NCBI GenBank assembly: GCA_052389895.1
Contig: JBQTHM010000023.1
Coordinates: 11,923-75,922, forward strand
Direction: 5' to 3'
DNA length: 64,000 bases
Source of the DNA: CAVVXX01 sp052389895
GTDB lineage: Bacteria; Pseudomonadota; Alphaproteobacteria; Micropepsales; Micropepsaceae
The notes beneath the pieces are model-generated. The model saw only the letters and a program-made list of their open reading frames with translations, was not told the DNA's origin and searched no databases. Position numbers and translations under genes: made by a program. Below are positions 1 to 8,062 of the stretch, one piece after another. Position 1 is the first letter of the stretch; every line of letters begins with the position of its first letter.

Positions 1-1
1 C

Positions 2-235
2 TTTGGCGCCGGCCCCGAAGCCGATGCACTCTCGGCAGCCATCATGGATAGCTGGATCGCGTTTGCGCGGACCGGCAATCCATCGTGCAAGCAATCGGGC
101 GAATGGCTGCGATACGATTCGGATTCGCGGCAAACCATTATCCTGGGAGACGGGCCCCCGCATCTTCTCCACGCCCCCGACGACGCACGCCGCGCCGTGT
201 GGGACGGGGTGCCGGACGCCCTGCTCGGAACCTAA
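2..235 (+). CDS. Carboxylesterase type B family protein, C-terminal fragment
   Basis: The gene runs in from the left edge; only the last 77 codons are visible. The reading begins FGAGPEADALSAAIMDSW and continues IAFARTGNP, which matches the C-terminal part of type B carboxylesterases/para-nitrobenzyl esterases, where a helix ending in W-x-x-F-A-x-x-G-x-P precedes the final strand. The catalytic Ser and Glu are outside the window; the His could lie just upstream too, so activity cannot be judged. It ends 4 bp before the convergent acyl-CoA synthetase gene. Substrate unknown. The family call rests on a short stretch. Confidence 0.6.
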   Translation, partial: FGAGPEADALSAAIMDSWIAFARTGNPSCKQSGEWLRYDSDSRQTIILGDGPPHLLHAPDDARRAVWDGVPDALLGT

Positions 236-239
236 CAAC

Positions 240-2060
240 CTAAAACCGCATGTGGCCGCTTACGATGGCGGAATGGAGTTCCGCATCGAGTTTGCGATAG
301 CGCCCGGCTTCACGGTCCCACACATAAATGGGATCTTTGATCGCAGCCGGATCAAAACCTTCATTGGCCTGCCCGATTTTGAGCTGCTTGAACGTGCTCG
401 TGGCCGCAATCTCTTTCTGTATCCGGAGGAAAATGGGCCGCGCGTAACTGGGAAGATTTTTTTCCAGATGCCTGGACAAAGCGTCGAGATCGAGGTCAAG
501 AGCCGCAACGATTGCAGCCATTCCGGCCTTTCCCTCCTCGCCCGGCACGACCACCCCGTAGACATTGGCCTCGCGAATGCCCGGGAAGACGGAAAGCGCC
601 TCCGCCACTTCGCTGGTGGCGACATTTTCGCTCTTCCAGCGAAACGTGTCGCCCGTGCGGTCGACAAAATAGAAGTAGCCGTGACGATCACGGCACATGA
701 GGTCGTGTGTACGGAACCACGCGTCGTCCTTCTTGAAAACGTCGCGAAGAATCTTCTTTTCGGTTTCTTCCTTGGCAGTGTAGCCGTCGAAGCGAAGACG
801 CGCGACGCTTGGGTCTATCTTTCCGACTGCCTCACCCGCTTCGCCGTCGTCCGTTTCGATGCAAAGTCCGTCGGCCCCGCGTGCCACGTTGCCGGAGTTG
901 ATGTCATAACGCACAAGACGAATTTTCTGGATTTCGCGCGCGTACCACGGGACACGCCCGACGGCGCCAACTTTGCCGTCGTAATTTATCATTCCGACGT
1001 TGCCTTCCGTAGCGCCGTAAAATTCCATCACGCGCGGGATGCCGAAACGCTCCTTGAAGCGGGGCCAAATTTCCGGACGCAGGCCGTTGCCGATTGCAAT
1101 ACGCAGATTGTGCTCGCGCTCACGCGGATGTTCCGGCGCGTTGAGCAAATAGCGGCACAGTTCGCCAATGTATTGAAAGAGCGTGGGGCGGTAGTCGTAG
1201 CAGTCGTCCCAGAATTCGGTCGCGGCAAATTTTTCGCGTATGACCATCGAGCCGCCACCCAAGAGAATGGGACCGAGCGCACATATGCCTCCAGCCGAAT
1301 GATACAGCGGCAGCACATTGTACATGCGGTCGGAAGGTTTGGCGTTCACCGCGCCCTGGAAGGCGGCCATGATGTGCAGCACACGCATGTGGCTGAGGTT
1401 GGCGGCCTTGGGCAGCCCCGTCGTGCCGGAGGTGTAGATGTAAAGTGCTCGGTCCTTGCTGCGTACCGCATCGCGCACCTCCCGATTGACGGCCGCACCC
1501 GAATGGGATGCCAGGACGGAATCGAGATCTTCTGCGCCGGACACGCGCCCGCCCGTCGCCCACACTTTTGGGGGCTGCGACAGCATCTTCGAAACGGCAA
1601 AAAAGTTTTGCGCAAGCCCTGCGTCCAGTATCAGATGTTTGGCTTCCGCAAGGCCGATTTCATGTGCCAGAGGATGCCCCGTCAGGTGTGTGTTGATAAG
1701 AGCCGCAATGGCGCCCGTCTTCACCAGCCCGAACCACGCCATCAGGTATTCGGGCCGGTTCTCCATGAGGAGGGCCACCGCTTCGCCCTTGGACACGCGC
1801 TGCGAAAGCGCCCAGCGGGCATAGCGGTTCGCCCCTTCTTCAAACTCCCGGTAATTCACCACGCGTCCGCGGTGGAGAAGCGCCGGCGCATCCGGCGTCA
1901 TACGGGCATGGCGCTCAAGCCAGTCGGCGGCGGTCAGCCGCGTGTCCGGCCCGACCGCGTGCGTGATGCGCAACGTGCGCACGACGGAAGAAATGAAGGT
2001 CCATTCGCGCGCGATTGGGCCAGTTGGGTCCATGAGCGTCTCCACCCATTTTCCTAACAC
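240..2060 (-). CDS. Long-chain acyl-CoA synthetase (FATP/FadD6-like)
   Basis: 606 residues, the usual length for the fatty-acid-transport-protein type of acyl-CoA synthetase. It should activate long-chain fatty acids with ATP and CoA for uptake or degradation. The AMP-binding P-loop YTSGTTGLPKAA lies at about 209-220, the adenylate motif YGATEGN at 348-354, and the TGD/hinge region FVDRTGDTFRWKSENV at about 465-480; this last motif with W-K-S-E-N is characteristic of the FATP branch rather than classical FadD. No signal peptide. It is convergent with the esterase fragment and shares direction with the IalB-like gene upstream. Chain-length preference cannot be read from sequence. Confidence 0.88.
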   Translation of the reverse strand: MLGKWVETLMDPTGPIAREWTFISSVVRTLRITHAVGPDTRLTAADWLERHARMTPDAPALLHRGRVVNYREFEEGANRYARWALSQRVSKGEAVALLMENRPEYLMAWFGLVKTGAIAALINTHLTGHPLAHEIGLAEAKHLILDAGLAQNFFAVSKMLSQPPKVWATGGRVSGAEDLDSVLASHSGAAVNREVRDAVRSKDRALYIYTSGTTGLPKAANLSHMRVLHIMAAFQGAVNAKPSDRMYNVLPLYHSAGGICALGPILLGGGSMVIREKFAATEFWDDCYDYRPTLFQYIGELCRYLLNAPEHPREREHNLRIAIGNGLRPEIWPRFKERFGIPRVMEFYGATEGNVGMINYDGKVGAVGRVPWYAREIQKIRLVRYDINSGNVARGADGLCIETDDGEAGEAVGKIDPSVARLRFDGYTAKEETEKKILRDVFKKDDAWFRTHDLMCRDRHGYFYFVDRTGDTFRWKSENVATSEVAEALSVFPGIREANVYGVVVPGEEGKAGMAAIVAALDLDLDALSRHLEKNLPSYARPIFLRIQKEIAATSTFKQLKIGQANEGFDPAAIKDPIYVWDREAGRYRKLDAELHSAIVSGHMRF

Positions 2061-2090
2061 ACCGGAGCATTGTGAATCAGCGAAAAGGCG

Positions 2091-2687
2091 TTACAGCCCC
2101 TGCGCCCTGCCGAGAGCCGCGGCCGCCTGCGCCAGTCCGTCCACAGGGATGTCGACCATTGCGCGGCGGCCTTCGGCCGCAGGCAGCACCGCCTGCACGG
2201 CGGTGGAGCGCAACAGGCCTTCCCAGGTTTCAAAATCCAATTCGGCGCGCGCGAGACACTGTCCGTCGGTGCATTCTTGCACAGGGATCTTCAGGACATA
2301 ATCGCCGAAGCGCAGGACGACCTTGTCTCCCGCATTCGCCGTGATAGGAAGCCGCATCACGAGCACGGTGCGCTGTGCCTTGCGGAGCATGCGAAAGTTC
2401 GCGGCCAAAATGACTTCGCTGGGCCGGTCGCGCGCGGACACTTCCTGATTGATCCGGCAGATATTTTCGGCCTTGCTGCCTTCGCCCACCGGCTCGCAGA
2501 TTAGCCGCCAGTTGCCGAAGTTGAGTATGCCGACAAACCCGGCCTCCACCTCGCCGGCGATTGCCATATCGCTCGCCCGCGGCGCAAGGGCGGGCGCCGA
2601 CGGAATGAGATTGTATAGCGCCGGAATGGCAACGACTGCCACCAGTAAGGCACCAAGCAGGGCCAAGCGCTGAAAGACCTTAGGCAT
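2091..2687 (-). CDS. Invasion-associated locus B (IalB) family protein
   Basis: 198 residues from the ATG at 2687, chosen because GAGGG sits 7 nt upstream; in-frame ATGs at 2693 and further out are too close to that site or lack one. One N-terminal hydrophobic segment (about 8-28) suggests an inner-membrane anchor or uncleaved signal. The rest is a periplasmic IalB-type domain: NWRLICE, a second Cys in ENICR, and the paired cysteines of VQECTDGQC, the usual four-cysteine pattern. IalB proteins are widespread in non-pathogenic alphaproteobacteria and their biochemical role is unclear, so the name does not imply virulence. Confidence 0.8.
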   Translation of the reverse strand: MPKVFQRLALLGALLVAVVAIPALYNLIPSAPALAPRASDMAIAGEVEAGFVGILNFGNWRLICEPVGEGSKAENICRINQEVSARDRPSEVILAANFRMLRKAQRTVLVMRLPITANAGDKVVLRFGDYVLKIPVQECTDGQCLARAELDFETWEGLLRSTAVQAVLPAAEGRRAMVDIPVDGLAQAAAALGRAQGL

Positions 2688-2715
2688 ACGCATACCCTCA
2701 CGCATTACCGAAACG

Positions 2716-3243
2716 TCACGATTGCGGCGGCCCGCCCAGACGCTGCAGCACATCGGCAGCCGAAAGTGCAAGCGGATCCTTCGCCGCTTGCTCCGCCGTC
2801 AGCATCACGATTTCCGCATAGGCCTCGTAACGCGTCACGGGAAAGCTTGTCCCCGTCGCGGGCCAATTGGCCCAATACCACGCATAGCGCCGCGGGCCAA
2901 GCGGACTGCCCCAAGGAGCCCAAGGATCGAAATCGGTGCGGTAATAGGTTTTTGCTTCGGTGTCGCGCGTATCGAATATGAAATGTGTGTAGCCCGCTTG
3001 CAGCGTGATCTCGGCTGCCCGGCGCAACAGATAATTTTCCACCTGAGCGCGCGGAGTGGCCGTGTTTCCGGAAAAAGTTACGCGATAGCGATTGGCGGCA
3101 AGCTGCTCGTCGGTATAGCCGACACGCTCACCTGGCCCTCGCGGCTTGTAAACCGGACCCGTCTCGCACGCGGCGAGCGCAAGCAACCCGATCAACGCAG
3201 CACACAGCCATCGATTCCCGCCTGCCGCCGCCTTAGCGCGCAT
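2716..3243 (-). CDS. CC0125/CC1285-type lipoprotein
   Basis: 175 residues from the ATG at 3243. The N-terminus is a lipoprotein signal with lipobox LLALAAC and Cys26, so the mature protein should be lipid-anchored in the envelope. The body, with YRVTFSGN, a VENYLLRRAAE helix and GYTHFIFD, resembles the alphaproteobacterial CC0125/CC1285 lipoprotein family, whose function is not known. Its stop lies about 29 bp from the start of the IalB-like gene, so both may be co-transcribed. It is divergent from the TetR gene, and the operator at 3354-3377 lies in the shared upstream region. Confidence 0.7.
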   Translation of the reverse strand: MRAKAAAGGNRWLCAALIGLLALAACETGPVYKPRGPGERVGYTDEQLAANRYRVTFSGNTATPRAQVENYLLRRAAEITLQAGYTHFIFDTRDTEAKTYYRTDFDPWAPWGSPLGPRRYAWYWANWPATGTSFPVTRYEAYAEIVMLTAEQAAKDPLALSAADVLQRLGGPPQS

Positions 3244-3353
3244 TGTGAAGTCCCCACTTACCCACCTGTGCCGATAGAATTTTCCGTCTTTTTCGCTCTT
3301 CCGGCAATTGGCCTTCAGAACGCGCACAGGCTTGCCACCGCTTCGTAATAGAG

Positions 3354-3377
3354 ATAACTGACCAAGCAGTCAGTTAT
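3354..3377. promoter_or_regulatory. Probable TetR operator
   Basis: A perfect 9-bp inverted repeat, ATAACTGAC and GTCAGTTAT, separated by 6 bp. The ACTGAC/GTCAGT core and spacing are typical of TetR-family operators. It lies just before the TetR-family gene and in the divergent region with the CC0125-type lipoprotein gene. The inference is autorepression of the tetR-exporter operon, released by an unknown ligand. Confidence 0.75.
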
Positions 3378-3392
3378 ATCGGAGCCCGTCGT

Positions 3393-4040
3393 CTGAGCCT
3401 GATATCTGCCCGAAAGTCCACTGGCGCGGCCGCCCGCTGGCGGCGCCGCAAGGCCGCGCGCCCGCAAGAGATCCTCGCGGCGGCACTTTCCGTCTTTGCC
3501 GAGAAAGGGTTTTCCGCCGCACGCATGGACGAGATCGCGGCGCGGGCCAGCGTTTCCAAAGGCACGCTCTATCTCTACTTCGAAAGCAAAGAGGGAATGT
3601 TCAAGGCGCTTCTGCGTGAAACCATAACCACGCGCATCAGCGAGCTTGCGGCGATCATCGAAAAACACGAGGGCCCTACGCCTGCGCTTCTTGCCGCGGC
3701 CATGCGCAATTTTGGCGCCTTCGCCTCGCAGAGCGATCGTGTCGTGCTGCCCAAGATCGTCATTTCGGAAGCGGGAAACTTTCCCGATCTCGCGCGCTTT
3801 TATCGCGAGGAAGTGATCGAGCGGGCGATAAAGCTGTTGGGCGGCATCATTACGCGCGGGATCGAGCGGGGCGAAATCCGCGATGTCCCGGTCCAACATG
3901 CCGTCCGGCTTCTGGTTGCGCCGTTTCTTGTCGTTATGCTGTGGCGCACCGTCTTCGCGCGTTTCGACACCGCGCCGTACGACTATCCCGGGCTGATCGA
4001 GACACATATCGCCACTGTGCTCAAAGGGCTTGCACCATGA
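3393..4040 (+). CDS. TetR family transcriptional regulator, apparent CTG start
   Basis: The DNA-binding domain needs sequence upstream of the first ATG (3525): the helix RPQEILAAALSVFAEKGF precedes it and is followed by ARMDEIAARASVSKGTLYLYF, a classic TetR helix-turn-helix. No ATG, GTG or TTG is in frame upstream of 3525 within this extension. A CTG at 3393 has GGAG 9 nt upstream and gives 215 residues, the usual TetR size, so I chose it; a second CTG is at 3399. Starting at 3525 (171 residues) would delete most of helix 1. The C-terminal domain should bind a ligand. The stop overlaps the next gene's ATG by 4 bp (ATGA), so it heads the exporter operon. Confidence 0.75.
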   Translation: MSLISARKSTGAAARWRRRKAARPQEILAAALSVFAEKGFSAARMDEIAARASVSKGTLYLYFESKEGMFKALLRETITTRISELAAIIEKHEGPTPALLAAAMRNFGAFASQSDRVVLPKIVISEAGNFPDLARFYREEVIERAIKLLGGIITRGIERGEIRDVPVQHAVRLLVAPFLVVMLWRTVFARFDTAPYDYPGLIETHIATVLKGLAP

Positions 4041-4861
4041 GGCGCGCCCTCCTGGTGGTTGTCCTCCTTATCGCCGCCTGCGGACGCAGCGATACGGCAT
4101 GGCTTGGATATGCGGAGGGTGAAAATGCCCTGATCGCTGCGCCCCAGCCCGGGTGGATCACCGGCATCGCGGTGAACCGCGGCGCACAGGTAAGCGTCGG
4201 AGATGTGCTTTTCACGCTCGACGCCACCGAGCAGCGCCAGGCACGCGACAGCGCGGCGGCCCAACTTGCGGCAGCGCATCAGATTCAAACCCAATCGCAG
4301 TCCGAACTCGACTTCGCAACCAAGGACATTGCCCGCAAGCGCGCTATGCTTCCGAGCCGGGCGGTTTCCGAGCGCGACGTGGAACAGGCGCAATCCACAT
4401 ATGAATCGGCCGCCGCGAAGGTGGCGCAGAACGCGGCCGCGGCGAATGCGGCCAAGGCGGCGCTCGCCACGGCGGAATGGAATCTGTCCGAGCGTGTCGT
4501 GCGCGCACGTACCGCGGGCCGCGTGGAGGACATCTATTTCCGGACGGGCGAATACGCGCCTGCGGGCACGCCGGTCGTTGCGGTTCTTCCTGCCGTCAAT
4601 GTCTATGTCCGTTTTTTCGTGCCGGAAGCGGAGCTGAATGCAGTCAAACTGGGAGGCGAAGTTCTCATTTCCTGCGACGGATGCCCGGATAACCTGCGCG
4701 CCCGCGTGGCGTTCATCTCGCAACAGGCGGAATTCACGCCGCCGGTGATCTACAGCGTGGGCAACCGCGAAAAACTCGTGTTCAAGGTGGAAGCACGCGC
4801 TGCCGGCGGGCTTCCCATTCGTCCCGGCTTGCCTGTTGTAGTTTCCCCGGCGGGCGAATAA
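4037..4861 (+). CDS. HlyD-type periplasmic adaptor lipoprotein of ABC exporter
   Basis: 274 residues. Lipobox LLIAAC with Cys15 indicates a lipoprotein. A biotinyl-lipoyl-like first half (ITGIAVNRGAQVSVGDVLFTLD) is followed by an alanine-rich coiled-coil hairpin (about 68-155), the second lipoyl half (ARTAGRVEDIYFRTGEYAPAG) and a beta-barrel segment (VYVRFFVPEAELNAV). This is the order in membrane-fusion proteins such as YbhG/HlyD. It overlaps the tetR stop and the ATPase start, so the complex is one operon. It probably links the inner-membrane ABC-2 transporter to an outer-membrane channel encoded elsewhere. Confidence 0.85.
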   Translation: MRRALLVVVLLIAACGRSDTAWLGYAEGENALIAAPQPGWITGIAVNRGAQVSVGDVLFTLDATEQRQARDSAAAQLAAAHQIQTQSQSELDFATKDIARKRAMLPSRAVSERDVEQAQSTYESAAAKVAQNAAAANAAKAALATAEWNLSERVVRARTAGRVEDIYFRTGEYAPAGTPVVAVLPAVNVYVRFFVPEAELNAVKLGGEVLISCDGCPDNLRARVAFISQQAEFTPPVIYSVGNREKLVFKVEARAAGGLPIRPGLPVVVSPAGE

Positions 4862-5793
4862 TGGCCGCCGCACTCGCCATCGACGTAAAGGGCCTGACCA
4901 AACGCTTTGGCCGCAAAGTTGCGGTGAACGAAATCGATATCACCGTGCCCGAAGGCGAAGTATGGGGGTTTCTCGGCCCCAACGGCAGCGGCAAGACCAC
5001 CACCATTCGCATGCTGTGCGGGCTGCTCAGGCCGGATGCTGGCAGCGGCACCTGCCTCGGCCACGACATTCGCAGCGAGACCGACCTGATCAAGCGCGAT
5101 GTCGGCTACATGACCCAGCGGTTTTCCTATTGGGAAGACCTTTCCATCCGCGAAAACCTCGAATTCGTCGCGCGCATGTACGACGTGGCCGAAGCGCAAG
5201 CGCGCGTCGACGAATCAATCGGGCGGCTCGGCCTTACCGACCGGCGGCAGCAGCTCGCGGGCGAGCTGTCCGGCGGATGGAAGCAAAGGCTCGCGCTTGC
5301 CGCCTGCATGCTACACGAACCCAAACTGTTGTTGCTCGACGAGCCTACGTCGGGCGTCGATCCCCAGGCGCGGCGCGATTTCTGGGATGAAATCCACCGC
5401 TTGAGCCAGTTGGGCCTCACTGTGCTCGTCAGCACGCATTACATGGACGAGGCCGAACGCTGCGACCGCATCGTCTACATCAGTTTCGGCGACATAATCG
5501 CGCGCGGAACCGTTGCCGATGTCATTCGCCAGTCGGGCCTCATCACTTTCGTGGTCGAAGGCGAAGGCGCGCGCCGGCTGATGGAAGAGCTGGAACGCAG
5601 GCCGGGCGCGGAGCACGTCGCCTTTTTCGGCGCCGCGCTGCACGTCAGCGGGCGCAATCGCGCCGCACTGGAGGCGGCGCTCGCGCCCTATCGGAGCAGG
5701 CCGGACCTCGCCATCCGCGAAGAGCCGCCCAGCCTGGAAGACGTTTTCATTCATTTGCAGCGCCGCGCGGGCAAGGATTTGGGCCAGCCATGA
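4861..5793 (+). CDS. ABC-2 type exporter ATP-binding protein
   Basis: 310 residues with all ABC ATPase motifs: Walker A GPNGSGKTT at 39-47, signature LSGGWKQRL at 136-144, Walker B LLLLDEP at 156-162 and the switch His193 in STHYMDEAERCDR. The C-terminal 80 residues are an extension typical of the YbhF/CcmA-like exporters. It overlaps the adaptor by 1 bp and the permease by 4 bp. With one permease gene following, the working transporter would be a homodimer of this ATPase and a permease dimer. Likely substrates are hydrophobic toxic compounds; the sequence does not say which. Confidence 0.88.
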   Translation: MAAALAIDVKGLTKRFGRKVAVNEIDITVPEGEVWGFLGPNGSGKTTTIRMLCGLLRPDAGSGTCLGHDIRSETDLIKRDVGYMTQRFSYWEDLSIRENLEFVARMYDVAEAQARVDESIGRLGLTDRRQQLAGELSGGWKQRLALAACMLHEPKLLLLDEPTSGVDPQARRDFWDEIHRLSQLGLTVLVSTHYMDEAERCDRIVYISFGDIIARGTVADVIRQSGLITFVVEGEGARRLMEELERRPGAEHVAFFGAALHVSGRNRAALEAALAPYRSRPDLAIREEPPSLEDVFIHLQRRAGKDLGQP

Positions 5794-6935
5794 AGTTCGA
5801 TCTCGCCGGGCGTTTTTCCTGGCCGCGCTTCAAAGCGCTGTTCATCAAAGAATTCATCCAGATGCGGCGCGATCGCGCCACCTTCGCCATGATGGCGGGC
5901 GTGCCGCTTTTGCAGCTGCTGCTGTTCGGCTTTGCCATAAACATGGACCCCAAAGCGCTGCCAACCGCGGTCGATATCGCGGACAGCGGCCCCTATGCCC
6001 GCTCCATTGTCGCGGCGTTACAGAACTCTAGCTACTTCCGGATTGTCGCCGTCGTCCGTTCGCCGGCACAGGCCAGCGAGCTGCTCGACCGCGGCGACGT
6101 CGCCTTTTCGGTCAGCATCCCGCAAGATTTTTCGCGCGACCTTGTTCGCGGCACGAAACCGCAGGTGCTGATCGAAGCCGACGCAACCGATCCCGCGGCG
6201 GCTTCAAACGCGCTCGGCGCGCTGTCCGCGCTTGCCACCAGCGCGCTGAGAAACGATCTTGTCGGTACGCTCGCCGCAAAAAGCGGCGAGCCCCCGTTCG
6301 AGATGGTGGTCCATCGCCGCTACAACCCCGAAGCCAATACCGCCTACAACATCGTGCCCGGGCTGCTTGCCATCATCCTGACCATGACAATGGTGACGAT
6401 CACCTCCATCGCCATTACGCGCGAGCGTGAGCGCGGCACGCTGGAAAACCTGCTTGCCATGCCGGCGCACCCTTTCGAAGTCATGCTGGCGAAAATCATT
6501 CCCTTCGTCTTCGTGGGCTACATACAGGTTTGCCTGGTGCTGCTCGGCGCAAGATACATTTTCGATGTGCCCATGCTGGGCTCGCTGCTGTTGCTATTCG
6601 GTACGGTGGGCGTGTTCATCGCCGCCAATCTGGCGGTGGGTTTCACATTCTCGACGTTTGCGCAGTCCCAGCTTCAGGCCGTGCAGATGTCGATCTTCTT
6701 CCTGCTCCCCTCCATCCTTCTGTCGGGTTTTGCCTTCCCCTTCCGCGGCATGCCCGATTGGGCGCAGGCGATCGGCGAGATTCTTCCCGCCACGCACTTT
6801 CTTCGCGTGGTGCGCGGCATCCTGCTCAAGGGCAACGGATTGGCGGAAATCTGGCCCAACCTGTGGCCGATATTTCTTTTCCTTCTGGTTGCGGGCGCGC
6901 TCGCCATGCTGCGCTACCGCCGCACGCTGGATTAG
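5790..6935 (+). CDS. ABC-2 type exporter permease
   Basis: 381 residues with the ABC-2 membrane layout of YhhJ/YbhS-like permeases: a cytoplasmic amphipathic stretch (FKALFIKEFIQMRRDRATF), one membrane helix (about 32-52), a large periplasmic domain to about 170, then five or six helices to the C-terminus. The conserved ITRERERGTLENLL segment before the second helix group is the coupling region of this family. It overlaps the ATPase gene by 4 bp and is the last gene of the tetR operon. An intact single permease suggests a homodimeric channel. Confidence 0.85.
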   Translation: MKFDLAGRFSWPRFKALFIKEFIQMRRDRATFAMMAGVPLLQLLLFGFAINMDPKALPTAVDIADSGPYARSIVAALQNSSYFRIVAVVRSPAQASELLDRGDVAFSVSIPQDFSRDLVRGTKPQVLIEADATDPAAASNALGALSALATSALRNDLVGTLAAKSGEPPFEMVVHRRYNPEANTAYNIVPGLLAIILTMTMVTITSIAITRERERGTLENLLAMPAHPFEVMLAKIIPFVFVGYIQVCLVLLGARYIFDVPMLGSLLLLFGTVGVFIAANLAVGFTFSTFAQSQLQAVQMSIFFLLPSILLSGFAFPFRGMPDWAQAIGEILPATHFLRVVRGILLKGNGLAEIWPNLWPIFLFLLVAGALAMLRYRRTLD

Positions 6936-7031
6936 CGGGCACAACCGATCAAATTTGAGCGGTTGCATTCACTTGCCATTCGCGCCCGGGCAGTAGCATG
7001 ATTTTCGCGGCGGAACGGGGGTTCCTTCTAA

Positions 7032-7562
7032 ATGTTGCGAGTTGCAAGGCTTGCCGCGCTGGCGGCGATCGCCGGCGCCTGCGCGGCGTGTGCCAGCGGC
7101 GGTGTCCGGCAGGCGGAGGATGCGCCGGCGCTTGTGCAGACGTCGAACCATCTCGAATGTGCCGTCTACGCGCGCGAGCGTTCCGGTATCACGCTTTTCG
7201 GGGACGCCTATACCTGGTGGGACCAGGCGGCAGGCCGGTATCTGCGCGTGAACGCGCCTGCGGAAGGCGTTGTCCTGGTGCTCATGAACTACGCGGGCCC
7301 CAAGCGCGCGCACCTGGCGGTCGTCAGCAGGATCGTCTCCAGCCGTGAAATTCGCGTCGATCATGCGAACTGGCTCAACGACGGCAACCTCTATCTCAAC
7401 ACGCCCGTCACGGACGTGAGCGCACAGAACGACTGGAGTCTCGTGCGCCTGTGGAACACGCGCGACGCTCACTGGGGCGGCAACACCTATCCGGTACAGG
7501 GCTTCATCGCGCCGCACGCGCCGCGGGATATAGCGCAAAACTTCGCGCCCGCCGGATTCTGA
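7032..7562 (+). CDS. CHAP-domain lipoprotein, putative peptidoglycan hydrolase
   Basis: 176 residues. The N-terminus is a short lipoprotein signal (AGACAAC; Cys17 or Cys20). The body matches a CHAP fold: the catalytic-type Cys43 in NHLECAVYARERSGI, then WWDQAAGRY, a PAEGVVLVL strand, His94 in AHLAVVS and an Asn/Asp-type third residue in DHANW (110-114). CHAP enzymes are amidases or endopeptidases that cut peptidoglycan. The likely place of action is the periplasmic face of a membrane. No TetR operator is seen before it and it starts 96 bp after the exporter, so it is probably separate. Confidence 0.72.
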   Translation: MLRVARLAALAAIAGACAACASGGVRQAEDAPALVQTSNHLECAVYARERSGITLFGDAYTWWDQAAGRYLRVNAPAEGVVLVLMNYAGPKRAHLAVVSRIVSSREIRVDHANWLNDGNLYLNTPVTDVSAQNDWSLVRLWNTRDAHWGGNTYPVQGFIAPHAPRDIAQNFAPAGF

Positions 7563-7633
7563 TTCGACAACCGGCTCGCGGCCCGTTGGCCGCACTGGCG
7601 CGCAGACCAGGCGATCGCCTTGCAAGTGTTTTT

Positions 7634-7649
7634 TGCTTCACGTGAAACA
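7634..7649. promoter_or_regulatory. Candidate parS centromere site
   Basis: The 16-mer TGCTTCACGTGAAACA matches the widely conserved ParB-binding parS consensus TGTTTCACGTGAAACA at 15 of 16 positions and contains the perfect palindrome TTCACGTGAA. It is in a non-coding stretch, as many parS sites are. No other CACGTG in the window comes close to the consensus by eye. parS sites cluster near the chromosome origin in most bacteria, so this suggests, without proving, an origin-proximal location. Confidence 0.65.
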
Positions 7650-7853
7650 TTTGCCTGCCCGGCGCTACCCAACGCCATAAATTCCGCGCAATTCCTCGCA
7701 ATCCCGCGCACGTAAACGCACGCGCAGATCGCCTTGAGAATCTTTGCGATTTTCCGAACGCGGGGCGCACTTCGTCCGCCCACTGGGAACGGATCTTTTT
7801 TAAGGTCTTCGTCGTTCGCGCATGCGCCGGCGCGTCATCCTGTATTTCACCTG

Positions 7854-7881
7854 CAACTCAAAGAGCCCAACTCAAAGAGCC
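7854..7881. repeat. Two tandem copies of a 14-bp repeat
   Basis: CAACTCAAAGAGCC occurs at 7854-7867 and again, identical and directly adjacent, at 7868-7881. The second copy runs into the hairpin that begins at 7879. Confidence 0.85.
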
Positions 7882-7901
7882 GCCTCTTTTTGCGAGGCGG
7901 C
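7879..7901. other. Stem-loop, 8-bp perfect stem
   Basis: GCCGCCTC and GAGGCGGC pair around a 7-nt loop (tttttgc). No T-run follows on the plus strand, so a plain intrinsic terminator is not supported; it may be part of a structured RNA. Confidence 0.5.
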
Positions 7902-7961
7902 AACCGGAATTGCTCTGCTGTGCGTGATGTAAAAAAGTGCGATCGCGTCGAATCATGTTTT

Positions 7962-7988
7962 GACCCGGCACGGCCTGGGCGCCGGGTC
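7962..7988. other. Stem-loop, 8-bp perfect stem
   Basis: GACCCGGC (7962-7969) pairs with GCCGGGTC (7981-7988) across an 11-nt loop. It is GC-rich and without a T-run. Confidence 0.5.
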
Positions 7989-8026
7989 TGGCATCGGAGC
8001 GCAAAGTGTGCGCAGTGAACAAACGC

Positions 8027-8062
8027 GAACGGCGCGGAGGCCTGTTGGCCCTCGCGCCGTTC
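8027..8062. other. Long stem-loop, about 14 paired bases
   Basis: The arms 8027-8042 and 8047-8062 pair with 10 perfect outer base pairs (GAACGGCGCG with CGCGCCGTTC), one G-T, one mismatch and four more pairs, closed by a TGTT tetraloop. This is the strongest hairpin in the gap. Function unknown. Confidence 0.55.

Noticed and set aside
3..2057. 684-residue plus-strand frame over the acyl-CoA synthetase
   Set aside because: The minus-strand gene has full acyl-CoA synthetase motifs; the plus-strand product has none and begins inside the esterase fragment.
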